Assembly: GCA_030789695.1 (NCBI GenBank)
Contig: CM061141.1
Location: 280,309,871 to 280,373,870, forward strand
DNA from: Scilla litardierei
Taxonomy: Eukaryota > Streptophyta > Magnoliopsida > Asparagales > Asparagaceae
Length of the DNA: 64,000 bases
Direction of reading: 5' to 3'
A program made the translations under genes and the position numbers. Positions 33,017-43,925 of this stretch are shown here, piece after piece (the first letter of the stretch is position 1; every line of letters begins with the position of its first letter). The notes beneath the pieces were generated by a model, which searched no databases, was not told where the DNA came from, and saw only the letters and a list, made by a program, of their open reading frames with translations.

Positions 33017-34394
33017 ATCTCCCCCTTTTGGTGATGACAAACCCATAAAAGATTTGAGCAATAGATGGGTGTGTGAAGTGTGTTGAAGGGTGTAATGCAA
33101 TATAAATAATGGAATGGGATATTCATAGCATGCACAACATTATAACAAATATAAAAGCATGCTCCCCCTTCTCTCAAGCTCCCCCTTCAACATTATTTTC
33201 ATGCTCCCCTTTCAACAAATAATTTATTCATAGCATGCACAACATTATAACAAATATAAAAGCATGCTCCCCCTTCTCTCAAGCCCCCCCTTCAACATTA
33301 TTTGCATGCTCCCCTTTCAACAAATAATACTGACATCAAATCTGTCTATGTCAAATCTTTCTTTTCTTTCTCCCCCTTTGTAATCACCAAAAGTGGATTA
33401 ATGAAGTCACAAAAATATTCCATACAAAAATAAACCATTATTAAATGTAGCGTGCAATTTGCATGAGTTTTCCAAAGAATAGACGGTTCAAGCTCATAGA
33501 ATTTCACAACAAGAATTCTCCACCTTTGTGTAAGTGTAGTGATATAGACAATAAAGTACAAGAGGAGATTCAATTTCATAAAATCAACCAAATCAATCCA
33601 CATTTTCCAATTTTCATGAATATCACTAGGATTGATTTTTCCCACCTCATCAAAGATGAGTTCAAGTTACCGAACCCCGAAACATGGTCTAAAAGGACTT
33701 TTAAATGCGGGGTGGCATTTCTTGACGAGTTATATACACCAACGCTAATGATTAACCATTTAGCACAAGTTGGATACTCGTGGGTTGTGTATTAGCCATG
33801 AAGTGTATCCATTTTTCATGCGGAGCAATTTTCATATTTTTTTCATATGCAATTTTTTTGCTCAATTTTAATTCATGGCTAAACAATTCATATCCCTTAG
33901 AAAATTCAGAATTTAATCATTCCTACATTTACTTTCCATTGTTCTTCAAAAGAATCTCCAAAAGCACTTAAAAAGTCAATTATCGTGAAAGTGCAAATGT
34001 AGGTGTAGAAGTCAAATTCGAAATTTATGAGACAAGTCATGGCTACTAAAAAGAATAACATCATATTCATGTAGCTACAACAATAATGAATTGACTTCTA
34101 CAAGGGATAGATTGATCATTCATACAATACCACTTAAGAGATTCATAAGAGGATAATCAATAAGCAACATTTTTTTTATTTTTGGTTTTTCATTTTTTTT
34201 GGAAATAAAAACATTTAAAAAATCATGCAAGCAAGCACACAAATCAAAATAAATCAAGCACACAAACAAATCTATGAAGGTATGCAATGAAATGCAAAGA
34301 GGGATAAAAATAATACCTTCTCGTCGCTTTTTGACGAAGGAGCTAAAAGAATGAGACATTGAATTTAACGCTCCTCGCCAAAACTCCATCACAC
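33017..34394 (-). other. Non-coding 3' part of gag-only copia, with tandem duplication and PPT-like runs
   Basis: It holds the PPT at 33017-33029. A 105-bp tandem duplication covers about 33122-33226 and 33227-33331. At least five CTCCCC(C/T)T tracts lie near 33160-33380. It replaces the expected pol. One antisense frame is listed separately. Confidence 0.7.
33463..33795 (+). other. Antisense open frame inside gag-only copia, unrecognised
   Basis: A 110-codon frame opposite to the element, containing NKVQEEIQFHKINQINPHFP and KRTFKCGVAFLDELYTPTLM. Its composition looks protein-like, but there is no domain I know. It could be a relic of an antisense ORF of the type described in other plant LTR elements, or chance. 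Confidence 0.25.
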
Positions 34395-36269
34395 CTACAT
34401 GAAAGGTGTTAAGTCTGACCTTGGAATCCAACAAGGTCCACTAGTGTTAGCCAAAATTGTTTTAGGAACCCACACTTGTTTAAACTTGATATTAGTGTTC
34501 CTATATTTACAATAATATGAAGTGTGGCCTACACTATCACAAGTAAAGCACTTTGCATACAAGTTCTTTGCAATAGAGGGTGCATTGTGGAATTTCTTGA
34601 ATTTTGACTTTTCAATGTTTTTCAAACCGAATCCAAGTCCTCTTCTATTATTACCATATAATTGATTCTCTAGAATGGTATCCAACGATTGTTTTCACAT
34701 AGAGAATTTCTTAATGGCTAATTCAAGATTAGAGACTTTAGATTTTAACAATTTATTTTCTTCCACAAGCAATGTGCATTTACTTATAAAAGTTCTCTTG
34801 TTTTCATCTTCCTTCTTTTCAAATTCAATCATTTTCCTTTTAAAATCATTATCCAACGTGCAGAATTTATCTTTAAGCACTCTAATCACATAGTCTTTTT
34901 CAGTTTCGAGCTTAATCAAATCAAGTTTAAGCATGCTAATATTATTCATCAAGGAAGGGCAAGAGAGACAAGGTGCTTCATCATTAAAACTGGACTTTTC
35001 CTTTTTCAAAGTGTCAATAGTAGAGTCACGAGCAACAATATCAATTTTCAGTTTTTCAATCTCTTTAGACATTTCATATTCAGATTGTTGCATTTCAAAG
35101 TTCTCATTTTGATAATCATCTATAGTGGATTCAAGCTCTACTATTTTATCTTGCATTTCTTTACAAAGAGTAAGGAGTTCAGTTTTACTACCAAAAATTA
35201 CCTCATCGTGTACTCCCATCAATGCCATGCATGAGTGGGCTTCGTGTTCCTCCTCCTCACTCTAAGCTTTGCTATCCATATCCCAAGTTAGCACCTTGGA
35301 TTTTCCCTTTTCTTTAGCTACCTGAGCTGTCTCATGTGGGCAATCCCTCATTCGATGTCCTCTTTTCTTGCATTTAAAACAAGTCATTCTATTAGTAGCA
35401 TTCTGATCATAAGTTTGCTTAGAAGACTGAAAAAAGTTAGAGCGATTAAGCCTAGGTGCCATTTCTGTTCTTCCTTGCTTGGTCTGGACATACTTTCTGA
35501 AGTTTCCGACTATTAGCGCTATGTCATCATCATCATCTTCACTTTCGTCAGCTTTCAGAGCAAGTGGATTGGTAGCTTTCTCCTTCTCATCAGGTTTCTC
35601 CCTTTTATCCATGTTTTGCAATTCAAGCTCGTGGGACATTTGATTACCTATCAAGTCCTCCACCCTCATTTGCGATAGATCCTTCGCTTCTTGGATGGCA
35701 GTAACTTTAGGCTTGAAAGAGCTTGGCAGTGCTCTTAATATCTTTCTCACCTGCTCAAGGCTAGAATATGGCTTACCGAGCGAACTAGACTTGTAGACAA
35801 TGTTGGTGAACCTCGCAAACATTTCGGATATGGCCTCTGATGGTAGCATGCGAAATCCCTCGTATTCTGTGCTCAGAAGTGCAAGTCTAGACTCCACATG
35901 TGACGTTCCCTCGTGCGTCACCTCCAAAGTATGCCATATTTCCTGCGCAGTTAAACAATGTGAGATGCGATTGAATTCAGATTGATCTAATGCACAAATG
36001 AGAGCATTCATAGCTTTAGCATTAAGAGAATAAAGCTTCCAATCATTATCATCCCATTTATCATCAGGTTTAAGCATCTCAGTGTTTTCAATTTTAATAA
36101 CAGGTGATTTATAGCCTTTTTCAACAATTTGCCAAGCTTTATAATCAATAAAAATCAAGTAGATTCTTATACGATTTTTCCAATAAGCATAGTCTACTCC
36201 ATTAAATTTAGGTGGTCGGGAAATAGACTGACCCTCAGCAAAAGCACTATCAATGTGGTCCATGGTCAA
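34395..36269 (-). pseudogene. gag: copia gag with two zinc knuckles, two in-frame stops
   Basis: One frame of 625 codons from the ATG at 36269. It has a UBN2-type N-terminal region (RPPKFNGVDYAYWKNRI; NAKAMNALICALD) and a first CCHC knuckle CFKCKKRGHRMRDC. An acidic linker and a long coiled coil (about 34700-35200) follow, then a second CCHC knuckle CFTCDSVGHTSYYC and a KQVWVPK tail. Stops are TAG at 35262-35264 and TGA at 34695-34697, both explicable as single transitions. No pol follows. The product would be an assembly protein only. Confidence 0.88.
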
Positions 36270-36291
36270 ACTAGGCTAGATCTACTAAACT

Positions 36292-36304
36292 GGCTCTGAT
36301 ACCA
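36292..36304 (-). other. Primer binding site, tRNA-iMet (gag-only copia)
   Basis: In sense TGGTATCAGAGCC, two bases inside the 5' LTR. Confidence 0.95.
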
Positions 36305-36306
36305 CT

Positions 36307-38113
36307 TGTTGGATCAGGATCCTAGCCTAGAGGGGGGTGAATAGGCTTTTAAAAATAATTCGTGCACCCCACGAATAAGCACACGCAGTTATAGCAGCAA
36401 CAGGGTAAATAAAAGGCAGACACAGAGTACACAGCAGATTTACCCTGGTTCGGTCGTCCCAACGATCTACTCCAGCCCCCAAAGCAGAACTAGTATTGAA
36501 TAGCGCAATAGGTACAAAACCACAAGTTAGAGCACGCTCAGAGCACCCTCTACGTCTCTACACTCGCCAGGCTCTCAGTACCCCCACACACTGTGTTTTC
36601 TATCACTATCAATCCTAGTAAAGCTTTCTACCAGCTAGTCCCAAACAAGCTGGGTCCCACTTGTCTAGCCCCAACCAGACAAGTCCCAAAATAGTCACAA
36701 AATTAGTAAAGTTTCCCCTACAAAGATCTAGCAACTACTATACAAAATAATAAACAACAGAGTTTAGAAGGCTCAGTTTGTATAGCGGCTTCGTCTTCGT
36801 CAATCAGCACAGGCCAGCTTTCGTCTGGCAGGAAGTAGTCATCTCGTCACGTCTCCTCAACACCTCAACGATACGTCAACGAACTCTTTAAAAGTTGCGG
36901 CCTCGGTAATTAGATTATTTGGCCAGCCTCTTCAAAATTCTGCCCGCATGGGTTTGATAAGCTAAGCCCTTGTTTTTTTGATGACGTGCTTGCCCCTTCG
37001 GATTTGTTCTGTGCGTGCTCCTCTAATTTTTCTTTGAAGAGGGCTTCGGCTGTACGCGTTTTGGATTGTCAATTGAAAGACAACTCTGCTCTTTATGATT
37101 TAATGGGAGAAGTAGAAAGGGTGGCTCTTCTCAATTCTTACGCAAGTCGGCTTGTGCTCCCAATTAATTGTGTCCCTGCAAGATCAAAACGAATGAGAGT
37201 TTGAACAAATTAATACTAACTATATTTCATCTCTCTAATTCTATCTTTTCTCTCTCCAACTTTGCTTTTGTGGTGGCCCTGCAAAAAAAACTTGCGCACA
37301 AAAAAAAACTTCACCCCAAAAAAAACGAGGAACCCCTCTCCCAAGAACTTTGGCTGCCTTACACACAAAAACAATTTACTAAGTTGCGTGCGCCTCTTGA
37401 GGAATTAGCTTATTAGCATGCGGTTAGGGTTTTGGAGTTGAAGTGCTCTCTTTATCCACGTCAGGAACTCCATGGAATATTGTTTTGATGCCAACAAAAA
37501 TGAGCCTGCAAACAAAAGGCACCAAGTAGAAAAGGATGAGAAAAATTAAACGTATCTTATTTTATTACCTCATTCTCTTGAACCATGTGAATTGTGGTGT
37601 TGGCAGATTAAACAAAAAAAAACGCAACAAGTATTATATTTCGGCCACTGTTGTTATTTTTGTTTTGTTGGAGCCAGGCCGCATGAATTGTTATTGCCGC
37701 TCTTTCGTCATCTTTGGGAGGATGGGTTTTTATAGAGAAGAGTAATATCAATTAGAATCCCATTAATTAAGGGTTTAGGAATTTGAATAGGGATTTAATC
37801 TCATCTCAATTTGGAATACTAGTTGGAAAAGGATTTGATAGGATCCATGGGTGGAAAATGATATGACAAAATCCCAACATTTGATTTGAATCCATTCCAT
37901 GAGATTCTCTCCATCTTGGACCAAGTCCAATTTGCTATATGAATATCTCTTCCAATTGATATGCGAATAGCAATTCCTCCATCTTTTGACCTAGTCATCA
38001 CGTTCGAAGAATTTACCGTTTTGCCATTCCTGAAACACTTAACACACACGTTAAAATTGTTCGCACACGTTTGTCATCATCAAACTAAAGTTCCAAGATC
38101 GTTGCATCCAACA
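36307..38113 (-). repeat. 5' LTR of the gag-only copia
   Basis: 1807 bp, pairing with 31204-33016. Differences include G-run length and many substitutions. Confidence 0.92.
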
Positions 38114-38118
38114 CACTT

Positions 38119-38676
38119 GCCCTAAGTGGTTCCCAGATTTGCGGGCCGAGAAAATCTGCATGGTTTCTAAATTAGCTGTTTTTTATAACACCCCGATATT
38201 GAAGGAGGCCGTAAGTTACAAGGGGCTATGCGGATTTTCTAGGGCTATCACTTTTCGGAAGATTGTTGATCTACATCCGGGGATGGAGGCCGACGGCTAC
38301 GAACGTAGGGATTGAAGGGAGTTCGATCTAGTCGGTTTATACAAGGGGATCTTGCGGTTTCTACATCCGGAGACGGAGGCCGACGGCTACGCACGTAGGG
38401 ATAACTGGAGTTGATCTAGTCTGTTGTGCAAGGGGATCTTGCATAGATTACTCCACGGGGTTGATTGAGATCACCCCTAGCGGTTTGTATTGAGGGGGAG
38501 TATGCTTCTCCTAATATAGATATTAGTGATTGTAATCATTATTTATTATAGTGGAGTAATCTGATCTTTCTGGGCGTGGCCCCGTAGATGTAGGTGTACG
38601 CACTGAACTGCGTTATCAAGTCGTGCGTGTCATTTCTTGGATTTCCGCATATTCATATATGCTTATTTGATTAACA
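38119..38676 (+). repeat. LTR of truncated copia, second part
   Basis: It resumes after the duplicated CACTT. It contains two 90-bp tandem units starting at 38271 and 38361 (CTACATCCGG then GACGGAGGCCGACGGCTACG or close). The end carries GGGCGTGGCCCCGTAGATG, a phrase common at the ends of plant copia LTRs. The right boundary is approximate. Confidence 0.55.
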
Positions 38677-40223
38677 TCTATTACTGAATTTCAGAGGGGT
38701 ATAACTATGTAAATTGAATCTCCATTGGTATAAGTCCTTTAGGGGAGAGCCCAAGAATAAAATCATGCGGGCCTTGATCCAAAGTGGATAATATCATATT
38801 TTGTGGAGATTGATGAGTTGTGTGCTCATATAACAATAGCTAGCCGACTTATATGAGATTTGTTACATATTTGTCTCTTATATGCTGATGATGAAAACAA
38901 AAAAATGCAAAGATATTTTTTTTTTAATAAAAATGATGTTCAAAGAATTGCGCTGAGCGATGACACATTAATTGTTCATTATTTATATTTCTATATGATG
39001 TCAATAATGCAGGAAAATATTTCCTTTTGATATAGAACTCATGATTCTTCAATTGCTTTGTGATGATCTTCGCTATTTTATGAAATAACTAAAGCAGATT
39101 GCGTGAAAGGTATTAAAAATTGAGAGGAAAAAATTCATTTTCTTATCCTAAAATTATGTGTAATATTTCTTGCATGATGTTTATAAGGTAACCCTAGGCT
39201 TGAGCACAAATATGGATGATATTTTTGAAGGCCAACAAAAGTAGGGAAGTTACAAGAGAGGGGAGTTACTAGAAACAGACAATGTTAGATGGTGGACCAA
39301 TTTTGCTAAAAAAATTTGGTCCCCTAAATGTAAAAGCCATCTTTTCTCTTTTCTTTGTTGGGTTGGGATAGGCTGAGATTGAGACTAGGAGTGAGAAGAC
39401 AAGGAAGATGGTAAAGGGGTTGTAGGGAAAAGGACCGGGATTTGAGAAGATCCAAGTGGTCCCAATGCCATTGGTTTCATTTCTCTTTCACATGTGGTCC
39501 TCTCTCTCACTCTCATAATCTGCACATCTCACTTAATCAAAATTTCAGGTTTTTATCTTTTGATCATTAGTCATCTGTATGCAATTTCAAAGAAACAGAA
39601 ATCATAAGCAATTTCCAATGGGCCAAGGTTCAAGAATTTGGGAGAAATTTGACGAGGAATGACGACCCCACACTGTATAAGGTTGAAGGATTGAAAGGCT
39701 CGGTTCATGGCAAGCATGATTTGTGCTTTGACTGGTACTTTTGAAATAGAAGAACAAGTCATGATGAATTATAGTTTATCAGGAAAGCAAATGAAAATGG
39801 ATAAAAAAACATGACTTTCTGAATTGATGCAAAACCAACTGTAGTAATGGAGTCAACGAAGTAGAGAGCATCCAATTAAATGTTTGAAGGTTGATGTGAT
39901 AGTTCGTCCATCTTTTTCATAGCTAATATCAACAAAAGAAGTTCCCATGGTCAACCAATACTGAACTTGTATCCAGTATGTCACAATTCTGCTTGGAAAT
40001 TTGTACTACTGTTCTTGGAAGATCAGTATTGTTGCAACACAAAATCTGAAGTCCATTACTGCATACAATAAAGTATGAAAAATTATGGTTAACTTCCAGT
40101 GATCTCCACTATCATTAGAAGACGGCCCTTAAATCACTTACTTCTCCTTGGATCAGCATACCAAGACAGAACAATCAAAGGTAGATAAGGATGGCGCCCG
40201 ACGTAAAACCCTTCAATGCTAAC
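38677..40223. other. Unassigned AT-rich DNA
   Basis: I see no gene, LTR boundary or repeat array in this 1.5 kb. A small hairpin (GGACCAA...TTGGTCC) lies near 39295-39323. Confidence 0.5.
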
Positions 40224-41152
40224 TGTTTACGGGTGTTTTCTCACCACAGAATCGTTGACCGTCGACTGATCGGTCAACGTGGTCAAGGGATTGGATGGGA
40301 TCCCTTGGTCACGCTTAGCGCTCAGCGCGGGTCGGAGATGGAGCCGAGGGCGAGCGTCGATCCTTGGTTAAAGCGGAGCTGAGGGGAGGCCTCTGCTCAG
40401 TTCGATGGGCTCGGCCTCGGTAAGGTGGGTGACGAGGGATAGCCTCGGCGCCTTTCTGGGAGCTCGGTCTCCGGTTGCCACACCCGCCAACCGCGAGAGT
40501 GGTCTTCAGGCGCTGAGGGGTAGCCTCGGCGCCTCGGTCGGCTTCTTCCTGAATAGACGAGAAACTCGTCAGGGTGGCCGGACCTTGGTTCCGGTCGTAT
40601 TCCCTCCGATGCCTAAGTCAGATTAGGGTCTGAAGCGTGCTCGGTGGGGCAGGCTCGACTCGAGAAGAGATCGAGGCCCTGACCCGTGGCGCGAGCAGGG
40701 GGAGGGAGATGTAATGGAGGGAAAACAAAGGTCGTTGATGGAATACCTCCGATTAGTATATCTGGGGTTCGATCCTTTGCTCCGTTGTCCCTCCAATTCT
40801 TTTATAGGGTCCCCGCCGAGATTGCCCCCTGTCCACGTCGTCACGTCGTTCGCCCCCACTCTTGTCCTCGAGATCCATCCCCACGATCTCGCCTGCCAGC
40901 GTCATGGGGGAGCCGATTGCGGGTTATGGGCATTCTGGCCTTATGCCCCGGGGGAGTGGTTTCTTCTAGGGATCGTGGGCTGCGACGAGCGTGTCGAACC
41001 ATGGATGGTTCGGGCTCTCGGGGGCCTCATTGATCGGGCCGCGTTCCCTTCGTGGGCCTCGTCCGACGGGGCCCAATCTCGCTAGCAGGCTTCTTGTCCA
41101 TCGCTGGATTTTGGGCTTCCAGCCTTTGGGCTTCTCCAAAATAGTCGTATCA
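40224..41152 (-). repeat. 3' LTR of right Tat-like element
   Basis: 929 bp, ending in sense with ACACCCGTAAACA. It is homologous to 2304-3395 but diverged. It shares the stretch around ATCGTTGACCGTNGACTG and the TATA box, but lacks part of the CCGAGGC repeat. Confidence 0.7.
40799..40806 (-). promoter_or_regulatory. TATA box of right Tat-like LTR
   Basis: TATAAAAG in sense, about 347 bp from the LTR start, equivalent to 2617-2624 in the left copy. Confidence 0.6.
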
Positions 41153-41323
41153 ATTGCCCCCATCGTCCGAGCCGTTCGGGTTTAGCTGGTTCGGTTCGGG
41201 CGATGTGACTGTTCTGGATTTGACAAGAGCGTCAGTCGAGGCCAGCTCAGTAAATGGGGGTCATTATGACGCGGCCCGTTTGATCTTCTCTCGGCGCGGG
41301 TTTCGAAACGCCGTCGATCCTCT

Positions 41324-41382
41324 GATGCTGCCACGTGCCCCTCTCCAGACGGTTTGTATTCCTTGGTTGCTCCGCATATAAG
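41324..41382 (+). promoter_or_regulatory. G-box and TATA box of the antisense ORF
   Basis: GATGCTGCCACGTG (41324-41337) contains the G-box CACGTG. A TATAAG box (41377-41382) follows at about 40 bp, and the ATG at 41508 lies 126 bp further on. The 14-mer and its distance to the PPT (about 180 bp) are the same in the left copy. Promoter activity is inferred. Confidence 0.6.
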
Positions 41383-42466
41383 ATGTCGGCTTCCCAGACT
41401 TCAATCCTTTCGCGCTCTTCTGTTCTCGATTTTGCAAGCTCCCTCTTTCCGTCATCCTTCTCCTTGCAACTCTTTCTCAAGGTTACACCCTTCTCCTCTT
41501 TTGTCCCATGGCTACGCTTAGAATAGGCAGGTTGGCGTCGGGACCTAGGGATCCTCCGGCGCCTGGGCCTGGCAATGTCTGACCTTCGGGGCCCGGAGCC
41601 CCTTCGGGGGCTTATCCCGTTCGGGATAAGGGGAAAACAAAACTTTTCACGGACCCTGTTGGCGACGACGTGGCTCAGGCCGTTGAGAGATATGATGTTC
41701 CCCCAGTGGTCCTTAGGTCGCCATCCAAGGTGACTTTCCCGGTGGCCGCGGAAATCCGGGAGATGTATTTGTGTCACCCGTACGACGTCCAGGTCCCCTT
41801 TTACGACGAGCGGATTTGCTTTCCACGGGGTAACGAGGTCGGCATCTATGTCGAGAGTTTTCGCCTGGGCCTCAGTTTCCCCCTTCATTCCTTTATCCTC
41901 CAGGTCATGGAGCGCCTGATGGTATCCCTGTGTCAGTTGACTCCATATTCCGTCACGGTGCTGACCGGGTTCATCATGCTTTGCCGTATCCACGGCTTAG
42001 AGCCGTCCCTCCCCCTCCTCTTTTATTACTACCGGCTTCAGACGGTCGGCCAAAGGTCGTGGCAGCACTTCCGGGCTCATGCGGGGAGGGAATGTCTGCT
42101 CGGTCTCTGATCGCTCCGGGACGTAACCCTAAAGAACGGTTGTAGTTTTACCGCAAGTGCACGGTGTAGCAGCGAGCATGATATCGAACACAGGGAGGAC
42201 GAATGACCGTGCTTGTTCCAATCACCCTGGCTATTCAAGAAGAAAGATTTGCCTTTGGCGATCCTGTCACAATCGTCAGACAAAGTGCGGAAATATCGAA
42301 TCAAATAAAGAACGTCTAGGGAATGGGGAATCCCCGCTACTCACCGTATCTCATAAATGTGGTTCGTCGGTTTCAAAATTGCTAGATTAAGATTTTGGAT
42401 GGACTAGTTGCAACTGAATGTAGAACCAAGCTCACGCTCTCGCGCTGTTGCCGGTCTATAGCTATC

Positions 42467-42764
42467 CTAGGTTTGGGTCCAATCTCTTGCAAACCCTAGC
42501 CTAGGAAAACTACCATTAGGGTCAACATCATCGTCCAATCGCGCACCGAGCCCAATCTCTTGCAAACCCGGCTCGCGATCTAGATTGGGATAGTTCCTAC
42601 CCGTCCAATCTCTTGCAAACGGGTATTGGCACGGAATTGCAACCGGAAACCCTAGTATCGGTCCAATCTCTTGCAAACCGATACTACGGAAATTCGATTC
42701 CAACCCAATTCGGATTTCTAGGGTTTCCTATCGAATCGGGATCCAATCTCTTGCAAATCCCGAT
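42467..42764 (-). repeat. Five hairpins with identical 14-nt loop and different stems
   Basis: The loop CCAATCTCTTGCAA occurs at 42479, 42552, 42605, 42663 and 42743. Flanking arms pair but are unrelated between sites: GGGT/ACCC, CGAGC/GCTCG (with bulge), TACCCGT/ACGGGTA, AGTATCGGT/ACCGATACT and ATCGGGAT/ATCCCGAT. In sense the loop reads TTGCAAGAGATTGG. The set repeats at 52571-52868 in the 5' LTR, where the third stem has one C-to-T change. Confidence 0.95.
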
Positions 42765-43158
42765 CGGTATGAACTCCTAGCTAACCGCAGTAAATTGATC
42801 CCAATCTAATCCCTAGATATCGATTCTAGCAAAATTTCTACTAATTCATCACAAATATGAAGTTGGGCTTGTAGGGTTCATCCCCACGCCCCAAGACGTG
42901 GCGACTACTCACAATTCATAGCAAGATCACAAAAATAATCAATGAAATAAGCAATAGAATTCATCACAATATTGAGATATGCAATAAAAATAGAATTTTT
43001 GGGGAAGAGAAAGATAAACCAATGGAGTTCTTCAATTAATCCAACAAAAATCAAACTTTTCCTCCTCTCCAATCTCAAGAATAAAACTAAAAAGCTAATC
43101 TAAAAAGCTGCAAAAAATCTAAGGAGAAGCTCTCCTAAAACTAGGGTAAAAACAGGGG

Positions 43159-43165
43159 TTAAATA
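43159..43165 (-). promoter_or_regulatory. TATA-like box of Athila-like LTR
   Basis: TATTTAA in sense, about 85 bp downstream of the palindrome array. The equivalent in the 5' LTR is 53263-53269. It places the hairpin cluster in the transcribed R/U5 part. Confidence 0.45.
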
Positions 43166-43249
43166 CCCCCCAAAATCGTCCAAAAACTGTGACCAAAATA
43201 CCCATGCGCAGCCTGTTTTCCGCAATTTTCGCTACAGGCAGCGCGTCGC

Positions 43250-43630
43250 ACTCGGCCGAGTGACAAAAGTCGCTCGGCCGAGTAGAAACCCTGTAATTTT
43301 CCAGTAAGTCGGGGCCTTCAGGGGTCTCTACTTCGGGGGCGGCTCGGCCGAGTGAGTTGTCGTCACTCGGCCGATGGCTTCATTGTACTCGGGCGGACGG
43401 GATTCTCCACTCGGCCGAGTGGGTCTTCTGAAGCTCAGGCAGCCGAAAAACAGAAACTTGGAGATTTTTGAAGGGCTTCGTCTGGGCACCACTCGGGCGG
43501 ACGTGGTCTCTTCACTCGGCCGATGTGGTCTCCGTCGCTCGGCCGAGTGCACATAGGAATCGTGTCTGATCTGGTCGGCCGAGCGGTGTCTCGCTGGTCG
43601 GCCGAGTGGGTCCTCCACTCGGCCGAGTGG
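43250..43630. repeat. CTCGGCCGAG palindrome array in LTR
   Basis: About ten copies of the 12-mer ACTCGGCCGAGT or close variants at irregular spacing, in the U3 side of the LTR. The same array is at 53354-53735, and a further set lies internally at 48617-48943. Confidence 0.9.
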
Positions 43631-43925
43631 GACACTAAACATGCCCAATCTGCTTATTTTGGCCTCCTCGTCGCTCCTGCGACGTCCGTTCTTCTTCCGC
43701 TCCTCTCCAACAGCAAAATACCCCTCGGGGAGGTCGTCGGTGACCCTCTGGAGTAAGCGCATCTCGAGATCACTCCAAATCGCGCCAAATCACCTGAAAT
43801 GCGACAAAAACAACAAATCGTGAAAAGCATCGCAATATTGTCGATATATCGTGAAAAACGTGATTTGGGCGATCTAAATGGCATGCAAAAATGCGGGAAA
43901 AAAGGTGTAAAATAAGGAGTGATCA

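Larger units (their letters stand above)
31204..38113 (-). mobile_element. Gag-only Ty1/copia element (non-autonomous), SIRE-like
   Basis: A 6.9-kb element on the minus strand. LTRs 31204-33016 and 36307-38113 start TGTTGGATC and end TCCAACA. The duplication CACTT flanks both sides (31199-31203 and 38114-38118). PBS and gag are present, and a PPT abuts the 3' LTR (33017-33029). No integrase, RT or RNase H exists between gag (ends 34395) and the 3' LTR. The LTRs differ at several dozen sites by eye, so it is older than the 12.6-kb copia. Gag itself has two stops. Confidence 0.92.
29323..38676 (+). mobile_element. Truncated Ty1/copia element, plus orientation, split by a later insertion
   Basis: A broken third-ORF-like region (29324-30082), a PPT (30446-30457) and an LTR from 30458 survive. 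The LTR is interrupted by the gag-only copia 31204-38113 and resumes at 38119. gag, pol and the 5' LTR are absent; the left limit is the CACTA end at 29322. The right edge near 38676 (AACA) is a guess, because no second LTR is available for comparison. Confidence 0.6.
42108..43925 (-). repeat. 3' LTR of Athila-like element
   Basis: 1818 bp. In sense it carries the CTCGGCCGAG palindrome array (43250-43630), then a TATTTAA box (43159-43165), then the constant-loop hairpins (42467-42764). It is almost identical to 52212-54029. Confidence 0.95.

Noticed and set aside
42467..42703. 78-codon frame with repeated LQEIG/FARDWT peptides, present in both Athila-like LTRs
   Set aside because: The peptide repeats are the constant hairpin loop read in different frames; not a protein gene.
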